Source: a virus. Taken from it: 64,000 nucleotides of DNA. The stretch spans positions 1 to 64,000 of the IMG/VR virus record IMGVR_UViG_3300008625_001464. One strand, given 5' to 3'. This document shows, in pieces, positions 28,781-37,933 of the stretch. How positions within the stretch are numbered: the first letter of the stretch is position 1; every line of letters begins with the position of its first letter. The translations under genes and the position numbers were made by a program. The notes under the pieces are model-generated. The model ran no database searches. It saw only the letters and a list, made by a program, of their open reading frames with translations, and was not told where the DNA came from.

Positions 28781-30409
28781 ATGAGCTTTACGTATAACGG
28801 GTACTTTCCGTATCCATCAATTAGAGACCAGCAGTCAGAAGCTGTCGACTTTATCTTAGATTCTTTCATTAATAAACAAAAGCGTTTTGTTATTTTGGAA
28901 GCAGGGACTGGTGTGGGGAAAAGTGCTGTAGGTCTCACGGTTGCTCGTTATATGACCGCGAATTTCTCGCCGAAGGGGGAGAGTGTTGCTGGTGGATATT
29001 TCCTCACAACTCAAAAAATCCTACAGCAACAATACATCAATGATTTTGGTGGAACAGCTGGAGCGATGAAGTCGATTATGTCTTCAACAAACTACAAGTG
29101 CAGCTATAACAAGAAGGCCACTTGTGCTGAAAGTTTACGAGCATTAAGGACGGCAGAAAAAGGATCACCGTTTTGGAGAGCATGCACGTTTAGTTGCAAG
29201 TATAGAAAAACAAAAGATGAATTTATTCAGTCTTCCGAAGGCGTCACCAATTTTCCATACTTTCTGGCAGAAACGCAGTACGCGGGAAAGCTAAAACAGC
29301 GACAAGTTCTTGTGATTGATGAAGCTCACAACGCATGTGGAGAGCTCAGCAAATTTATTGAAATAACAATATCAGATAAATTTTGCAAGGACTTTCTAAA
29401 ATTTCCGTTACCAACTGGGGGCACCCCCGCTCAATACATCAAGTGGATAAAAGACACGTACGTTCCAGCCATCGCTTCGAGGCTTAAGCATCTTGAGCAA
29501 ATGATGGAAAAATATGTTGGTCTAAAAGACAAGATGCGTAGCGGAGAATTTGCTAACGTTGCAAAGAAATTCGAGATGTTAGATAAGCATGTATGTAAAA
29601 TGCGGAGATTTCTAAAGCTATACTCTACTGATAACTGGGTGTTAAATGAAATTCCCGCAGATGGAAGGTCAGGAAGAAAAATAGAATTTAAGCCTATTGA
29701 TGTTGCTCCCTTTTCAAGCGAAATGCTTCTAAATTATGGCGACCACGTTTTGCTTATGTCTGCCACGATATTAGACGCGGAAGCGTTTGTGGAAATGTTG
29801 GGTATACCCAAAGACCAGTACACCTTTATTTCTATGCCCACACCATTCCCGCCCGAGAATCGTCCTGTTTTTTATTCTGGTATGGGGAAAATGAGCTCTA
29901 AAACGATCGAAGAAACGTTACCCAAGATGGCACAGGCAGTAAAAGCGATTCTTGAGCAGCACAAGGGTGAGAAGGGTATCATTCACTGCCATTCTTACAG
30001 GATCGTGAATTATCTTAAAAAGAACATCCGCAGCAAGAGATTGCTTTCCCATAATTCTGATAATCGCGATGCGATATTAGAAAAGCATCGAAAATCAAAA
30101 TCTGCAACGGTTTTGTTATCACCCTCTATGACAGAGGGTGTTGATTTGCACGGTGATTTAAGCCGGTTTCAAATCATATGTAAGATACCATACCCATATT
30201 TGGGCGATAAACTTATAAGAAAAAAAATGAATAAGTGGAAGTGGTGGTATCCACTGCAGACGGCCAAAACTATTGTACAAGGAACAGGCAGGTCTGTTAG
30301 ATCGCTAGATGACACTGCTGTAACGTACATCTTAGATTCTGACTGGGAGCTTTTTTACAATCGAAATCGAAATATATTTCCAGATTCTTTTAGGGAGTCA
30401 TTAAAATGA
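28781..30409 (+). CDS. DinG/XPD-like superfamily 2 helicase
   Basis: 542 residues. Walker A AGTGVGKS (41-48), DEAH box VIDEAHN (178-184), and motif VI QGTGRSVRS near the C-terminus. Between motifs I and II lie four Cys (107, 115, 135, 139), the arrangement of the 4Fe-4S cluster in XPD/DinG helicases. These are 5'-3' DNA helicases acting in repair or recombination. It begins a plus-strand run of coupled genes (next start overlaps by 4 bp). Confidence 0.88.
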   Translation: MSFTYNGYFPYPSIRDQQSEAVDFILDSFINKQKRFVILEAGTGVGKSAVGLTVARYMTANFSPKGESVAGGYFLTTQKILQQQYINDFGGTAGAMKSIMSSTNYKCSYNKKATCAESLRALRTAEKGSPFWRACTFSCKYRKTKDEFIQSSEGVTNFPYFLAETQYAGKLKQRQVLVIDEAHNACGELSKFIEITISDKFCKDFLKFPLPTGGTPAQYIKWIKDTYVPAIASRLKHLEQMMEKYVGLKDKMRSGEFANVAKKFEMLDKHVCKMRRFLKLYSTDNWVLNEIPADGRSGRKIEFKPIDVAPFSSEMLLNYGDHVLLMSATILDAEAFVEMLGIPKDQYTFISMPTPFPPENRPVFYSGMGKMSSKTIEETLPKMAQAVKAILEQHKGEKGIIHCHSYRIVNYLKKNIRSKRLLSHNSDNRDAILEKHRKSKSATVLLSPSMTEGVDLHGDLSRFQIICKIPYPYLGDKLIRKKMNKWKWWYPLQTAKTIVQGTGRSVRSLDDTAVTYILDSDWELFYNRNRNIFPDSFRESLK

Positions 30410-30897
30410 AAGTTTATCAAAACGTTGAAGACCTACGAGCGTATATCGACGCCACTGGGTGGGGCGCAGATATCCCGGTCTATATTACCAGTGGTGGATT
30501 TGACCCACTTCACATTGGACACTTGCGGTGTATCTTGGAAACAGCTGATAAGGCAGATCTAGACGGTGGTGTTGTTGTGGTGGTTGTTAACGGCGACGGA
30601 TTCTTACAGCGAAAAAAGGGAGCGGTGTTTATGCCAGAAGATGAGCGTTGCGAAATAATTGCAGGGATTCGGGGAGTCGACGCAGTCGTAAAATGGGACG
30701 ATGGTAGCCAAACAGTCATCGGTGCGATTGAAGTGCTTAAGCCGAATTACTTCACGAAGGGTGGAGACAGGGCATCACCAGAAGATATTCCAGAATGGGA
30801 TATATGTCAAGAAGTTGGGTGCAAAGTACTTTTTAACGTTGGTGGGAAGAAAATACAAAGCTCTTCATGGTTGGTTGGTAGCGATAGCACAAGGTGA
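30406..30897 (+). CDS. HIGH-motif nucleotidyltransferase (RfaE-C/cytidylyltransferase-like)
   Basis: 163 residues. SGGFDPLHIGHLR (29-41) contains the HxGH signature. MPEDERCEIIAGIRGVDAVV and YFTKGGDRAS match the 'ER' and 'KGGD' segments of the RfaE/HldE C-terminal and glycerol-3-phosphate cytidylyltransferase families. It would transfer NMP to a phosphorylated sugar, such as ADP-heptose or CDP-glycerol. It may supply activated sugars to the glycan locus 24 kb downstream, though it is co-transcribed with the helicase. Confidence 0.82.
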   Translation: MKVYQNVEDLRAYIDATGWGADIPVYITSGGFDPLHIGHLRCILETADKADLDGGVVVVVVNGDGFLQRKKGAVFMPEDERCEIIAGIRGVDAVVKWDDGSQTVIGAIEVLKPNYFTKGGDRASPEDIPEWDICQEVGCKVLFNVGGKKIQSSSWLVGSDSTR

Positions 30898-30939
30898 AAT
30901 ATTTAAGTGATATAATATGGTTGGAGCTGGAGAACAATT

Positions 30940-31368
30940 ATGAAAAAAAAAGAGTTTCACGGTGCTGGATTTTTCTTAATAGATCCTGCAACGAATCTTA
31001 TGTTGGCGCTCGTTAACAATCATGGGCTTTATGATTTTCCGAAGGGTGTTAAAGAGCCTGGGGAGCTACCATTAGAAACAGCAACAAGAGAATGCTTCGA
31101 AGAATGCTCTATATTAATAGAAGAAGAAGAGTTGATGAGCTGCGGTCCTTTTAGAGAAGGTGGACTAATAATGTTTTGCGCAGAAACGTCAAAGAAGCCA
31201 GTAATTTTCCCAAATGAAAAAACTGGTATCTTAGAGCATGCGTCATATGAGTGGGTAAAACCAGAAGTGTTTAAAGAAAGTTGTGTTGGATATCTAAAGC
31301 CGATGCTTCAGAAAATTGTGTCATCGCTGGCAGACCAATCACACCCTCTAGTCTCGGACCATACTTAA
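30940..31368 (+). CDS. Nudix hydrolase
   Basis: 142 residues. The Nudix box is G36-x5-E42-x7-RE(50-51)-x2-EE(54-55), i.e. GVKEPGELPLETATRECFEE, with Ser in place of the usual late Gly. Fold context FPKGVKEPGE and HASYEWV are typical of the diadenosine-tetraphosphate/MutT-like subgroup. It probably cleaves nucleoside diphosphate-X compounds. TATAAT (30911-30916) lies upstream but no matching -35 was found. Confidence 0.88.
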   Translation: MKKKEFHGAGFFLIDPATNLMLALVNNHGLYDFPKGVKEPGELPLETATRECFEECSILIEEEELMSCGPFREGGLIMFCAETSKKPVIFPNEKTGILEHASYEWVKPEVFKESCVGYLKPMLQKIVSSLADQSHPLVSDHT

Positions 31369-31381
31369 GCACAGGGATAGC

Positions 31382-32548
31382 ATGTCAATTTTTCAAAGAC
31401 ACAAGACAATCGCTGATCGATCTGCTGGAGATCGATCCCGACATCGCAAAAAAATTGAGCGCGCTATTAAAGAGGGTATCTATAATATCGTTGCAGAAGA
31501 ATCCATAATAGGAAAAGAGGGAAAGAAGAAATTTCGGATTCCTGTCCGCGGTATTAAGGAGTATCGTTTTGTCTATGGTGACAACGGATCAAAAAGAGTG
31601 GGCTCTGCGCAGGGTAAAGATGTCAAGCGTGGACAAGTGATCGGTAAAAAAGAGCAAGCAGAAGCTCCCGGAGAAGGCGAGGCTGGAAACCAGAAAGGAG
31701 AAGAGTATTACGAAGTAGAGCTTACGCTAGACCAATTATCAGAATATCTTTTCAAAGATTTAGAGCTTCCAAACTTTGAAAAAAAGAAAAACATGAATGT
31801 GATATCGAAAAAGATCAAACGTCATGGCTACAGAAGCAAAGGTATCCGACCACGATTAGACAAAAAAAAGACTGTAGTTGAAAAACTTAAGCGAAAAAAT
31901 AAAAGCAAATTTATTTCAAGTGCAGAAAAGCAAGAAGAAGAAAGTTTCCCGTTCCACGATAATGACCTAAAGTATAGACACTACAAGGTTCACGAGAAAA
32001 AAAGCTCTAATGCAGTCATATTCTTCTTAATGGATATTTCAGGATCGATGTCAAAGCCAAAAAAATATCTAGCGCGAAGCTTCTTTTTTCTGTTATATCA
32101 TTTTATTAGAGCGAGATATGATACAGTTGATTTAGTTTTTGTGGCTCATGATGTAGAGGCCTACGAAGTGACAGAAGAACAATTTTTTGGACGAGGATCT
32201 TCAGGGGGAACACTGGTATCCAGCGCGCTGAGCATGACAGATAACGTTATATCATCTAGATATCACCCTAATAGTTGGAATGTATATATTTTTCAGTGCT
32301 CTGATGGTGATAACTGGCCTACTGATAACCAGAAGACGACTGAGCTAGCAAATCGGTTGCTTGAAAAAGTTCAATTTTTTGGATATTGTCAAATAGAGCC
32401 GAACGCAGAAAGAGCCGCTCACCCCAACCATGGCAGCTTACAAGAAGTGTATCAGCCTCTTATAGGACAAAAGTTTAAAACTGCTGAGGTCAGCTCAAAA
32501 GAGCATATCTGGCCAGCATTTAGAACGTTTTTTGGAAATGATTTATGA
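31382..32548 (+). CDS. yeaH: YeaH-like (UPF0229/DUF444) VWA-type protein
   Basis: 388 residues, slightly shorter than E. coli YeaH. Basic N-terminus (RHRKKIERAIKEGIYNIVAEE), FRIPVRGIKEYRF-type motif, a Gly/Glu/Lys linker, then a VWA-like domain with FFLMDISGSMSKPKKY (MIDAS Asp218-x-Ser220-x-Ser222) and YIFQCSDGDNWPTDN. This is the conserved partner of the PrkA/YeaG kinase and SpoVR/YcgB, both encoded directly downstream. Overlaps the SpoVR gene by 4 bp. First gene of the three-gene module. Confidence 0.9.
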   Translation: MSIFQRHKTIADRSAGDRSRHRKKIERAIKEGIYNIVAEESIIGKEGKKKFRIPVRGIKEYRFVYGDNGSKRVGSAQGKDVKRGQVIGKKEQAEAPGEGEAGNQKGEEYYEVELTLDQLSEYLFKDLELPNFEKKKNMNVISKKIKRHGYRSKGIRPRLDKKKTVVEKLKRKNKSKFISSAEKQEEESFPFHDNDLKYRHYKVHEKKSSNAVIFFLMDISGSMSKPKKYLARSFFFLLYHFIRARYDTVDLVFVAHDVEAYEVTEEQFFGRGSSGGTLVSSALSMTDNVISSRYHPNSWNVYIFQCSDGDNWPTDNQKTTELANRLLEKVQFFGYCQIEPNAERAAHPNHGSLQEVYQPLIGQKFKTAEVSSKEHIWPAFRTFFGNDL

Positions 32549-33855
32549 GCGCTAATTTCTTAAAATCTCTTGAAGCGTGGGATGAAAAGATAGTCAAGCT
32601 AGCTAGCGAATACGGGTTAGATTGGTTTCCTATCATTTATGAAACCTGTGACTATTATGAGATGATTGGTAACATGGCATATCACGGCATGCCCACGCAT
32701 TATAGGCATTGGAGCTTCGGGAAATCATTCGAGCGTACCCATGCAATGTATGATGCTGGACTAGAGGGTCTTCCATACGAACTAATAATAAACAGCGATC
32801 CTTCGTTAGCCTACTTGATGGAAGAAAACCCATTGTACTTACAAGTTTTGATTATGTGCCACTGCGTTGGTCACTCAGATTTTTTTAAGAACAATATTAC
32901 TTTTGCAAATACAGGGCCAGACCATATTCTATTACGCATGCGCAATGCAAAGAGATTTGTCGACGGTCTAATAGAAGATCCTTCAATCGGTGTACAAAGG
33001 GTAGAAGAAATTCTAGATGCTGCTCATGCCCTTTCTCTTCAAGTGCCAAGACGTTATAAAAAATATGTGACGCAGAAAGAACAAAAAATGCACTTAATTC
33101 ATGATATCAAAAACGGTAAATATGAGAATGCTGACATAACACCCAGCCCTAAAGCAATACCGGTTAGTCCAGAGCAAAATATTTTGGCATTCCTCGCCGA
33201 GTGCAGTCCTCATCTCGAAGACTGGGAGCGGGAGCTATTACACTTCGCGCGCGAGGATGCTGAATATTTCATGCCACAAATTAGGACAAAGATCATGAAT
33301 GAAGGGTGGGCGTCATTTTGGCATTACAGATTGATGCACGACCTTCAGCTCCCAACCTCGATGCATATTCCTTTTCTCAAAATGCACAATGAAGTTACAA
33401 AACCTCACCTGGGGAGCATTAACCCTTACCATTTGGGATTTTATCTTTTTAGAAAAATAGAAGAGCGCCACGGGCTAAAAGAATGTTTCATCGCAAGAGA
33501 AGCATTAAATGATGAATCGTTTATAAGACAATATTTAACAGAGGAAGATTGTGTTAATTTAAACTTGTTTACGTTTGGACTGGACAAAAAAAGCTATGTA
33601 ATAGAGGATGTATCGGATGAACCTGGATGGAAATCAGTGAAAGAAAACCTAATCAAACAGGTTTCTGCGAATAATATTCCTTCAATTATAGTTGACAGAG
33701 TGGACAGCGCAAACATACTGTGCTTGAAACACGATCATGACGGCCGCGATTTGGAGCTAGAGTATGCAGAATCAGTTATTGAACACATCACAACGTTATG
33801 GGGGGATGTAGTTAAACTTGATACGTTCATTGAAGATGAGCCATTTGAGATTTAA
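32545..33855 (+). CDS. spoVR: SpoVR/YcgB family protein
   Basis: 436 residues, compared with about 470-510 in bacterial homologues. Signature stretches are all present: LDWFPIIYETCDYYEMIG, THYRHWSFGK, LIINSDPSLAYLMEEN, MCHCVGHSDFFKNN and NEGWASFWHYRLMHDL. The many conserved His/Glu residues suggest a metal site. In Bacillus SpoVR affects spore cortex and in enterobacteria YcgB is starvation-induced; biochemical function is not established. Stop and next ATG are 14 bp apart. Confidence 0.93.
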   Translation: MSANFLKSLEAWDEKIVKLASEYGLDWFPIIYETCDYYEMIGNMAYHGMPTHYRHWSFGKSFERTHAMYDAGLEGLPYELIINSDPSLAYLMEENPLYLQVLIMCHCVGHSDFFKNNITFANTGPDHILLRMRNAKRFVDGLIEDPSIGVQRVEEILDAAHALSLQVPRRYKKYVTQKEQKMHLIHDIKNGKYENADITPSPKAIPVSPEQNILAFLAECSPHLEDWERELLHFAREDAEYFMPQIRTKIMNEGWASFWHYRLMHDLQLPTSMHIPFLKMHNEVTKPHLGSINPYHLGFYLFRKIEERHGLKECFIAREALNDESFIRQYLTEEDCVNLNLFTFGLDKKSYVIEDVSDEPGWKSVKENLIKQVSANNIPSIIVDRVDSANILCLKHDHDGRDLELEYAESVIEHITTLWGDVVKLDTFIEDEPFEI

Positions 33856-33869
33856 TACGGAGCAAAAAT

Positions 33870-35804
33870 ATGTCAAAGAATAAGAGCAAATATCTTGATA
33901 TCATTACTAGTCAAAGAAAAAAGAAGTCTTCTGAAAAGTTTGAGGGAAGTTTGCTTGACTATTTTGCACTCTTAGAAAAGAATCCATCGTTAGCTGACCG
34001 CGCGCATAAGAGGCTTTACGATGTTATAACGTCACACGGGGTCTCAGTACTTGAAGACGAAGACCCACGAAAGTACAAGCTTTTTGATGGTGACAATGTT
34101 AAGATTTATGATTATTTCGCTGATGAATTTTTTGGAATGGAAAATGTTATTTCAAAAATCTTAAGATACCTGAGGTCTGCTGCGCATAATGGTGAAGAGT
34201 CCAGACAGGTGTTATTATTAATGGGTCCAGTTGGTGCCGGGAAATCTGCTTTAACAGAGCATATCAAAGCTTCGCTTGAAAGTGTAAAATATTATCACCT
34301 AAAAGACGATCCGCAGAGAGGCGATCCACTACAGCTAGTTCCGCGATCGCTACGGAAACGTTTCAGCAAGATGCTTAACGTTTCAATTGAGGGAGATATT
34401 TCTCCTGTTGCCAGGTTCTTATTGTTCGAAAAGTACGAGGGGTCTTACGAAGAATTTGAAGTTGTTGAAACAACATTCTCTCAACGTGCTCGTCGGGGGA
34501 TCGCAACAGTACCGCCAATGGATGCAAACAGCCAAGATGTTTCAGTGTTAATTGGGTCAGAAGACATTTCGAAGCTAGACAAATATTCTGAAGATGACCC
34601 CCGGGCGCTATCCCTAAATGGTGCGTTTAACGTCGGTAACAGAGGGCTGGTCGAACTTGTGGAGGTCTTTAAGAACGAAATTGAGTTTCTCCATACTATC
34701 ATTACTGCAACACAGGAGAAGAGGATTCCTTCCCCCGGAAAGCATGACATGCTACACTTCGACGGTGTTATTCTTGCTCATTGTAATGAAGCCGAATGGA
34801 ACCGGTTTCAAAGCGAACATACAAACGAGGCAATATTAGATAGAATTGTTAAAGTTGAAGTACCGTATGTTCTAGAGCTAGCGCAAGAAATGAAGATATA
34901 TCAAAAAATTCTTGATCGTTCCCATTTTTCTTCTCATATCGCGCCTCATACACTTCGTGTGGCGTCAATGTTTTCTATTCTTAGTCGGCTCCATGCTAGC
35001 CAAAAGTGCGATCTTCTTACGAAGCTTAAGATTTATAACGGCGAAGATGTTGTTGAAAAGGGTCGTGTCAAAAAAATTGATATTAAAGACCTAAGAGACG
35101 AAGCTCCGCATGAGGGAATGCAGGGTATTTCAACGCGCTTTATAATGAAGGCTATCGATAATGCTTTGAGCGATTCTGATAAAGATTTTATTACTCCTGT
35201 TTCTATTCTTGACTCATTAGTGAAGCAGGTCAAAGAGCAACTTACTGATTTTGATTTTCAAAACCACTGTCTAGATCTGCTCAGAAATACCGTACGTGAC
35301 GAGTATCTTCGTATGCTGGAAAACGAAATTGCAAAAGCGTTTATAACAGCATACGAAGAACAAGCACAGGCTATTTTCGAAAATTACCTCGACAATGCCG
35401 AAGCCTTCACAACTCACTCTAAAATGAAAGACAAAGTAACAAAGGAAGAGCGCACCCCTGACGAAGAATTTATGAAAGCAATTGAGGGAGCGATCGGGGT
35501 GAGCAATTCTGGAAGAGAGGGCTTCAGGGCTGACGTTACCGCATATATGTTTTCAAAAATGAGACGTGGCGAAGTTGTAGACTATACATCTTATGAACCG
35601 TTAAAAGACGCAATCGAAACATATCTCATCACATCTGTGAAAGATCTGGCACGAATTGTTACAAAATCAAAAACAAGAGATGACGACCAAAAACAAAAGT
35701 ACTCAAGCATGGTACAAACGCTGATCGACGAATATGGTTATACAGCTGCGTCCGCGGAAGAGATCTTGGTGTTCGCCAGCAATAACTTATGGAGAGATAG
35801 CTAA
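33870..35804 (+). CDS. prkA: PrkA/YeaG-type AAA+ serine protein kinase
   Basis: 644 residues, the same size as E. coli YeaG. N-terminal PrkA AAA+ domain with Walker A GPVGAGKS (119-126), the segment EGDISPVARFLLFEKYEG and VELVEVFKNEIEFLHTIITATQE, and a Walker-B-like region FDGVILAHCNEAEW typical of PrkA. The helical C-terminal domain follows (GISTRFIMKAIDNALSD; LLRNTVRDEYLRMLENE). Both ends appear complete, with no truncation. Known members phosphorylate themselves and partner proteins under starvation. With YeaH and SpoVR this is a complete set. Confidence 0.94.
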   Translation: MSKNKSKYLDIITSQRKKKSSEKFEGSLLDYFALLEKNPSLADRAHKRLYDVITSHGVSVLEDEDPRKYKLFDGDNVKIYDYFADEFFGMENVISKILRYLRSAAHNGEESRQVLLLMGPVGAGKSALTEHIKASLESVKYYHLKDDPQRGDPLQLVPRSLRKRFSKMLNVSIEGDISPVARFLLFEKYEGSYEEFEVVETTFSQRARRGIATVPPMDANSQDVSVLIGSEDISKLDKYSEDDPRALSLNGAFNVGNRGLVELVEVFKNEIEFLHTIITATQEKRIPSPGKHDMLHFDGVILAHCNEAEWNRFQSEHTNEAILDRIVKVEVPYVLELAQEMKIYQKILDRSHFSSHIAPHTLRVASMFSILSRLHASQKCDLLTKLKIYNGEDVVEKGRVKKIDIKDLRDEAPHEGMQGISTRFIMKAIDNALSDSDKDFITPVSILDSLVKQVKEQLTDFDFQNHCLDLLRNTVRDEYLRMLENEIAKAFITAYEEQAQAIFENYLDNAEAFTTHSKMKDKVTKEERTPDEEFMKAIEGAIGVSNSGREGFRADVTAYMFSKMRRGEVVDYTSYEPLKDAIETYLITSVKDLARIVTKSKTRDDDQKQKYSSMVQTLIDEYGYTAASAEEILVFASNNLWRDS

Positions 35805-36058
35805 TGTCAAAAATTGGGTTTAGCGAGGGGCTATTAGTGTTTGCAATAGCTGCATTATGGCACAATCAGATACTGGCCATTATTGCGATGAGTTTGGCAA
35901 TTTTCGGTGCAGTCGTTCGTGTATCAATAGAGCAAAATCAAAAAGCTAAAGAAAACGAAGCAAAGGCGGAGGCGGCAAAATTATTGAATGAACAAGTTCA
36001 AGAAGTCGGCGATGCCATTGGCAGCGTTTTTAGGAAAAAAAAGAATAATTTTCACTGA
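35804..36058 (+). CDS. Membrane-anchored coiled-coil protein
   Basis: 84 residues. One transmembrane segment (LLVFAIAALWHNQILAIIAM) followed by an Ala/Glu/Lys coiled coil (IEQNQKAKENEAKAEAAKLL) and a basic end (FRKKKNNFH). Its start overlaps the prkA stop, so it probably belongs to the same module and may tether it to the inner membrane. No homologue recognised. Confidence 0.65.
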   Translation: MSKIGFSEGLLVFAIAALWHNQILAIIAMSLAIFGAVVRVSIEQNQKAKENEAKAEAAKLLNEQVQEVGDAIGSVFRKKKNNFH

Positions 36059-36066
36059 GGCTTCTT

Positions 36067-37404
36067 ATGGACCTGTACGCCTCAGTTGTTGCCGGCGAAG
36101 AAGCTGATAAAGTTACTCGTGCAGCTGTAAATTCTATCGATCACCTTATAAATGATTTGCGTGACAATCGAAATTCAATAATTCTTGGTCATAGATTGCA
36201 TACACTTGGGTGGTCTGATTCTTTTCGTCTTCTCATTGACGGCTTAGATGCATGTCCACTAGTATACCGAAATTTAATATTAAATTCAGCTCACACTATA
36301 TATCGTCAGTGCTCACTGGCTGTTCCGCTTTACCTTGTTACACTACAAGAATTATTAAAAAATCACAAAAGAGAAGAGCTAACAAAAAAGCTTAGAGCTA
36401 CTATTGATAAGCAAGTTCTTCATAAAAAAAGAGTTTCTTCTATAGCTGCGAAAGATGTATGGAAAAAAACAGTCCATGATGAATTAACAAACCAGATTTT
36501 GTGTGTTTTATCAGATGCAATTGATTCAGCGGGGGCACTGGGCGCTATAGAGCTAAAAAGAGACAAGTCACTTCGTGTAGAGGTTGACGAGGGTGTTGTT
36601 GTGTCTGCATCTATCCACCCTCAATTTGCCGCTAGGGTTTCTAGTTTTCTTAGATTAGAAGACTGCAAGGTTGTTGTCATTGACGGAGCTGTTACAAGCG
36701 TCGGTGAATTGAACAGGCTGTTAGTACGTGCAAATGAGAGCAAGCTAAAAATTGCAATATTTGCCAGCCAGTTCTCTGATGAAGTGCTGAATACGCTGGT
36801 AGTGAATTGGCAGCAGGGAAAGCTAATAGTCGTTCCTGCAATTTTCAATGAAGATCTTGATGATATTAACCAGGTTAGAGATCTTGCTTCTACTGCTGGT
36901 GTTATACCAATTTCAACAGACGTAGGTAATTCATTGTCATCACTTGATATCGATGAAGTTAAAGAGATGAAAGGAGTGATATTTGATAACATACGAAAGC
37001 AGTGTGAAATTATTTTAGACACCGATAGTCTGGGAAGAGTTCTTACATTGAGAGCGGAATTACAGACAAAGAGAAGTAAAGAAGAAGTTGAAGACATTAA
37101 AGACGTTTTGGCTAGTCGCTTAACCAAGCTAACAAGCAGAAAAACAACAATCTATATTCCCTGCGAATCTGATGAGTTCGGGCTAGTTAAAGATAGAGCT
37201 GCTAGCTTATTTACATTTGTGAAGTGTTGCGCAAATGAAGGTGTTATCCACACTCACGAAATCTATAAAGATGTGGGTGCCAGTACGCTCCCACAGCTGC
37301 CTATTTTTTTACCAGCTTACTCTGCACACCTTTCTATTCTTAAAGCAATTACAGACTGTGAACAGATACATAAAATTGGTGCATTAATTTTAGTGGATCG
37401 GTGA
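36067..37404 (+). CDS. Divergent GroEL-like chaperonin, ATPase residues apparently lost
   Basis: 445 residues (GroEL is about 548). By hand alignment to GroEL, VEVDEGVVVSASIHPQF (171-187) matches VVEGMxFDRGYLSPYF, LNTLVVNWQQGKLIVVPAI (241-259) matches LATLVVNxxRGxxKVAAV, DINQVRDLASTAGVIPIS matches the next apical helix-strand, and ASRLTKLTSRKTTIYIP matches ERxAKLxGGVAVIxVG. DRAASLFTFVKCCANEGVI matches the start of the C-terminal equatorial helix. The GDGTT nucleotide motif is absent (CSLAVPL at the expected place) and the catalytic Asp398 position is not Asp. So apical and intermediate parts are kept and the ATPase is probably dead. Partner unknown. Confidence 0.72.
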   Translation: MDLYASVVAGEEADKVTRAAVNSIDHLINDLRDNRNSIILGHRLHTLGWSDSFRLLIDGLDACPLVYRNLILNSAHTIYRQCSLAVPLYLVTLQELLKNHKREELTKKLRATIDKQVLHKKRVSSIAAKDVWKKTVHDELTNQILCVLSDAIDSAGALGAIELKRDKSLRVEVDEGVVVSASIHPQFAARVSSFLRLEDCKVVVIDGAVTSVGELNRLLVRANESKLKIAIFASQFSDEVLNTLVVNWQQGKLIVVPAIFNEDLDDINQVRDLASTAGVIPISTDVGNSLSSLDIDEVKEMKGVIFDNIRKQCEIILDTDSLGRVLTLRAELQTKRSKEEVEDIKDVLASRLTKLTSRKTTIYIPCESDEFGLVKDRAASLFTFVKCCANEGVIHTHEIYKDVGASTLPQLPIFLPAYSAHLSILKAITDCEQIHKIGALILVDR

Positions 37405-37877
37405 TGCCGAAAGAGCTAGAAGAAAAACATTGGTTCAATGGAAGCTCTTCGCCAGTGAGTTTTTGTGATATAATTGAAAGCATTAAAGAGCACGCTGAAT
37501 TCGAATTGTTTGTCGGGTGTGATTCTCATAAGATCAGTGAAAAATATATTTTTGCTACAGTGATTGCGTTGCACAAACCCGGTAAGGGGGGACATTTTTT
37601 CTTTTATAGGAGAAAAGTAAAAGATAAGCGCTTTGACAATATTAAGATAAGACTGCTGGAAGAGACAGAGTTGGCCATCAGCGTGGCAAGATTAGTAAGA
37701 GAGTATTTCCCAACAAAGGCTGTTGCCGTGCATCTCGACATTAACGCTGATCCGTGTTACCGATCAGCAGCAGTATTACGACCAGCTACATCATACGTAA
37801 TTTCTTCAGGGTTTCAGGTAGCGATTAAGCCTCTATCTTGGGCTTCTTCAAGCCTGGCGGATGCTTTTGCAAAATAA
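37404..37877 (+). CDS. YkuK-like (DUF458) RNase H-fold protein
   Basis: 157 residues from ATG 37404 (TGATG overlap with the chaperonin-like gene). LFVGCDSHKISEKYIFATVI gives the first acidic strand, AVHLDINADPCYRSA the second, and SSGFQVAIKPLSWASSSLADAF the third conserved block. That is the order in Bacillus YkuK, assigned to the RNase H-like fold. Activity of the family is unclear. As in Bacillus, where ykuK is stress/sporulation-linked, it sits next to a SpoVR/PrkA set here. Confidence 0.78.
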   Translation: MPKELEEKHWFNGSSSPVSFCDIIESIKEHAEFELFVGCDSHKISEKYIFATVIALHKPGKGGHFFFYRRKVKDKRFDNIKIRLLEETELAISVARLVREYFPTKAVAVHLDINADPCYRSAAVLRPATSYVISSGFQVAIKPLSWASSSLADAFAK

Positions 37878-37933
37878 TTTGTTTACTTGCTAAGCATCAG
37901 CCTTAAATTTGTTGAAGGATTATGGAGGGAAAT

